The position numbers and the translations under genes were made by a program. From positions 1-64,000 of the forward strand of contig DATAPD010000009.1 of the NCBI GenBank assembly GCA_036265385.1: a stretch of DNA of 64,000 nucleotides, written 5' to 3'. Within the stretch, counting starts at the first letter, position 1. Every line of letters starts with the position of its first letter. Below the pieces are notes generated by a model. The model ran no database searches, was not told where the DNA came from, and was given only the letters and a program-made list of their open reading frames with translations. Origin of the DNA: DATAPD01 sp036265385. GTDB taxonomy: Bacteria > Acidobacteriota > Terriglobia > Terriglobales > Acidobacteriaceae. Shown piece after piece: positions 62,216 through 64,000 of the stretch.

Positions 62216-63568
62216 TTGGCAACCTTGGCCAAAAGTGTTCCGAAAAAAAAGAGCGTGGATCGCGAGAGTGTCTTTGCAGCGGAATTTGAGAGACACAAGG
62301 CGCTCCGGGTCATTGCTGTGATCTCGATCCTGGCTCTCACGATCATGATCCTTGTGGGGCTCTTCGCACCAGGACTGGACTACTCGCTCGTGCAAGCCCC
62401 CACACTCCCGGTTGACTCTGCCGCATTCGTGGATGAGTTGGAACCGCTCGTCAATTCAAAAATAACGAAGAACAATCAGATTGAGGTGATAAAGAACGGC
62501 AGCAACTTTTACGAAGCAGAGTTGCAGGCGATGCGGGAGGCGCGCCATAGCATAAACATCGAGGCATACATCTTCCACAAGGGTCGCGTGACTGACGACG
62601 TACTCCGCGTGCTGCTTGAACGCGCGAAAGCTGGTGTGCGGATCAACCTTGTTGTGGACGCATTGGGTAGTCTTTCGACTCGTAAGCGCTATTTCAAACA
62701 GCTAAAAGAGGCAGGAGGCCACGTCGAGTGGTATCACCCTCTGCGTCTTCATAAGTGGTTCGTGAGTAATAACCGTACCCACCGGGAAATAACCATTGTG
62801 GATGGCACCACGGCTTTTGTAGGCGGCGCTGGTTATGCCGATTGGTGGCGTTATGCCTCGAAGGACGAACCTGCCTGGCGGGACACGATGGTGCGACTGC
62901 AGGGAGATGCCGTTCGAGGTCTACAAGGCGCATTCGTAGAAAATTGGCTGGAATCTTCCGGAGAGATCCTTGATGGGTCAGACTACTTCCCGCCTCTCGC
63001 AGCCCATCCGGGCAGTTCGACCGCATTAGTCGTGACAAGTACTCCGTCCTCTGGAGGGTCGACGAGGGCGCGAGTGCTGTTTCAAACCTTGATCGCCGCG
63101 GCCAAAAAAAATATCGACATCACGACGCCTTATTTTTTGCCGGACCGCAGCATGCGTGATGAACTCATTCGGGCAGTGAAGCGCGGTGTCTCCGTCAGGA
63201 TCATTGTTCCTGGCAAGCACAGTGACCACGCTGTAACACGCAGTTCAGGCCGCAGCGCCTATGGCGACTTGCTGCGGGCAGGAGCCAACATCTTCGAATA
63301 CGACGCCTCGATGATCCATGCCAAGATTATGATCGTCGATCGAGCCTGGGGTGTTGTGGGTTCTACAAACCTCGACAGCCGGTCCTTCGGAATCAATGAC
63401 GAAGTGAATGTGGCCGTGCTTGACCCTCAACTCGCCAACAGGCTGGATGAGGATTTCACTGACGATCTTCAACGTGCCGCACACATAACACTCGAGGATT
63501 GGCAGAAACGTTCTGCCTTGGAACGCGCATTCGAATGGGTGGGCTGGGTTATCGAACGTCAGCAATGA
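62216..63568 (+). CDS. Phospholipase D-like (cardiolipin synthase-type) protein
   Basis: A 450-residue protein: membrane helix (about 31-50), then two PLD domains. The second HKD motif is intact (H368-x-K370-x4-D375, HAKIMIVD). The first reads H189-R-E191-x4-D196 (HREITIVD), with Glu in place of the usual Lys. Other landmarks are FVGGAGYADWW, WRDTMVRLQGDAVRGLQGAFVENW and GSTNLDSRSF. It may make cardiolipin or be a related phospholipid-transfer enzyme. TTG 62216 is preceded by GAGAGG; no better start is upstream. Confidence 0.85.
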   Translation: MATLAKSVPKKKSVDRESVFAAEFERHKALRVIAVISILALTIMILVGLFAPGLDYSLVQAPTLPVDSAAFVDELEPLVNSKITKNNQIEVIKNGSNFYEAELQAMREARHSINIEAYIFHKGRVTDDVLRVLLERAKAGVRINLVVDALGSLSTRKRYFKQLKEAGGHVEWYHPLRLHKWFVSNNRTHREITIVDGTTAFVGGAGYADWWRYASKDEPAWRDTMVRLQGDAVRGLQGAFVENWLESSGEILDGSDYFPPLAAHPGSSTALVVTSTPSSGGSTRARVLFQTLIAAAKKNIDITTPYFLPDRSMRDELIRAVKRGVSVRIIVPGKHSDHAVTRSSGRSAYGDLLRAGANIFEYDASMIHAKIMIVDRAWGVVGSTNLDSRSFGINDEVNVAVLDPQLANRLDEDFTDDLQRAAHITLEDWQKRSALERAFEWVGWVIERQQ

Positions 63569-63572
63569 AGTT

Positions 63573-64000
63573 TTAAACGTAGGACCGTCGCAGCATTTCA
63601 GCAGCGCTTTCGTCGAGCAACTCGGCGCGACGGACCTCTTCGAAGCGCGCCAGCAGATCATCCACGCGAATTCGTCTCTTCTCTGCTCCCCGGAAGTCCT
63701 GGATGATCTGACCTCGGTGCATCATGATCAAACGATCACCGATGTTAGTCGCTTGCTGCATGGAGTGCGTCACCATCAGTGTCGTCAGCTTATCTCGACG
63801 AACGATAGTGTCCGTCAAGGCAATTACCTGATCAGCACTCTTTGGATCGAGCGCGGCGGTGTGCTCATCAAGGAGCAGAAGTTCCGGACGAAGCCAAGTC
63901 GCCATAAGAAGGGTCAGCGCTTGACGCTGGCCCCCCGAAAGCGAGCCAATTGGGTTCTTGAGCCGGTCCTCCAGTCGCATGTTCAATTGGCTAACGCGAT
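63573..64000 (-). CDS. ABC transporter ATP-binding protein, C-terminal part (cut by window edge)
   Basis: The frame is open to the window end, so the N-terminus with Walker A is missing here. The visible 142 residues hold the signature SLSGGQRQALTLLMATW, Walker B ELLLLDEHTAALDP and the switch His (TLMVTHSMQQA). This matches the COG1101-type ATPases that work with a COG2984 binding protein and a COG4120 permease in a putative amino-acid uptake system. Those partners would lie to the right, upstream. The C-terminus ends at LLDESAAEMLRRSYV. It is convergent with the phospholipase D-like gene, 4 bases apart. Confidence 0.9.
   Translation of the reverse strand, partial: RVSQLNMRLEDRLKNPIGSLSGGQRQALTLLMATWLRPELLLLDEHTAALDPKSADQVIALTDTIVRRDKLTTLMVTHSMQQATNIGDRLIMMHRGQIIQDFRGAEKRRIRVDDLLARFEEVRRAELLDESAAEMLRRSYV

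Overview
The window looks like a chromosomal segment of an Acidobacteriota (Koribacter/Terriglobia-like) bacterium. This is an inference from the gene set: PSCyt/PSD1 (DUF1549/DUF1553) cytochromes next to a DUF1501 protein, a Ser/Thr kinase with a PD40 propeller, a large winged-helix TPR regulator, an ADP-heptose (LPS) operon, BamD, DUF3617 and DUF4256 proteins, and many TTG/GTG starts. No tRNA, insertion sequence, prophage or CRISPR array was found. Most of the window is ordinary chromosome.

Layout. 1-1431: the 5' half of a 16S rRNA gene on the minus strand, with leader, boxA-like site and promoter. 1489-6168: cupin, DUF2905 and NTF2-like proteins, a coupled pair of secreted amidohydrolases, and an ACT-domain protein. 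6307-12685: radical SAM protein, small unknown genes, an octaheme cytochrome c, an orphan OppF-type ATPase and an EamA transporter. 12811-30533: a mostly plus-strand housekeeping run (rpe, bamD, response regulator, valS, nadC, PD40 kinase, birA, coaX, an unknown gene, rlmD and a frameshifted comEC). 30508-33437: DUF2007, a small unknown protein, an unlisted 57-residue peptide gene that resembles a RiPP precursor, and a secreted TPR protein. 33450-40470 (minus): the ADP-heptose operon, a predicted pseudokinase fused to TonB, an SDR and a class III aminotransferase. 40775-50179: a PSCyt/DUF1501/DUF2231 cluster converging on two secreted glycoside-hydrolase-like proteins. 50454-53135: an ECF42-like sigma factor module. 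53247-60150 (minus): an envelope lipoprotein/OmpA group and a winged-helix TPR regulator. 60346-64000: DUF3617, DUF4256, YjbR, a phospholipase D-like protein and a partial ABC ATPase.

How genes work together. The HldE kinase half, HldE nucleotidyltransferase half, GT9 heptosyltransferase and isoprenylcysteine-methyltransferase-like protein overlap end to start and should be one transcript for inner-core heptose. birA and coaX (cofactor metabolism) are adjacent and coaX overlaps the next gene. The DGPF/YCII protein and the sigma factor overlap by four bases, as expected for an ECF42 pair, and a CPxC microprotein and a DUF899 protein follow. The PSCyt set probably forms an envelope redox/degradation system of unknown substrate.

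Most interesting for follow-up: the 31536-31709 peptide, the pseudokinase-TonB fusion, the comEC frameshift in a C5 run, the repeat inserted at the start of the second amidohydrolase, and the missing canonical start of birA.
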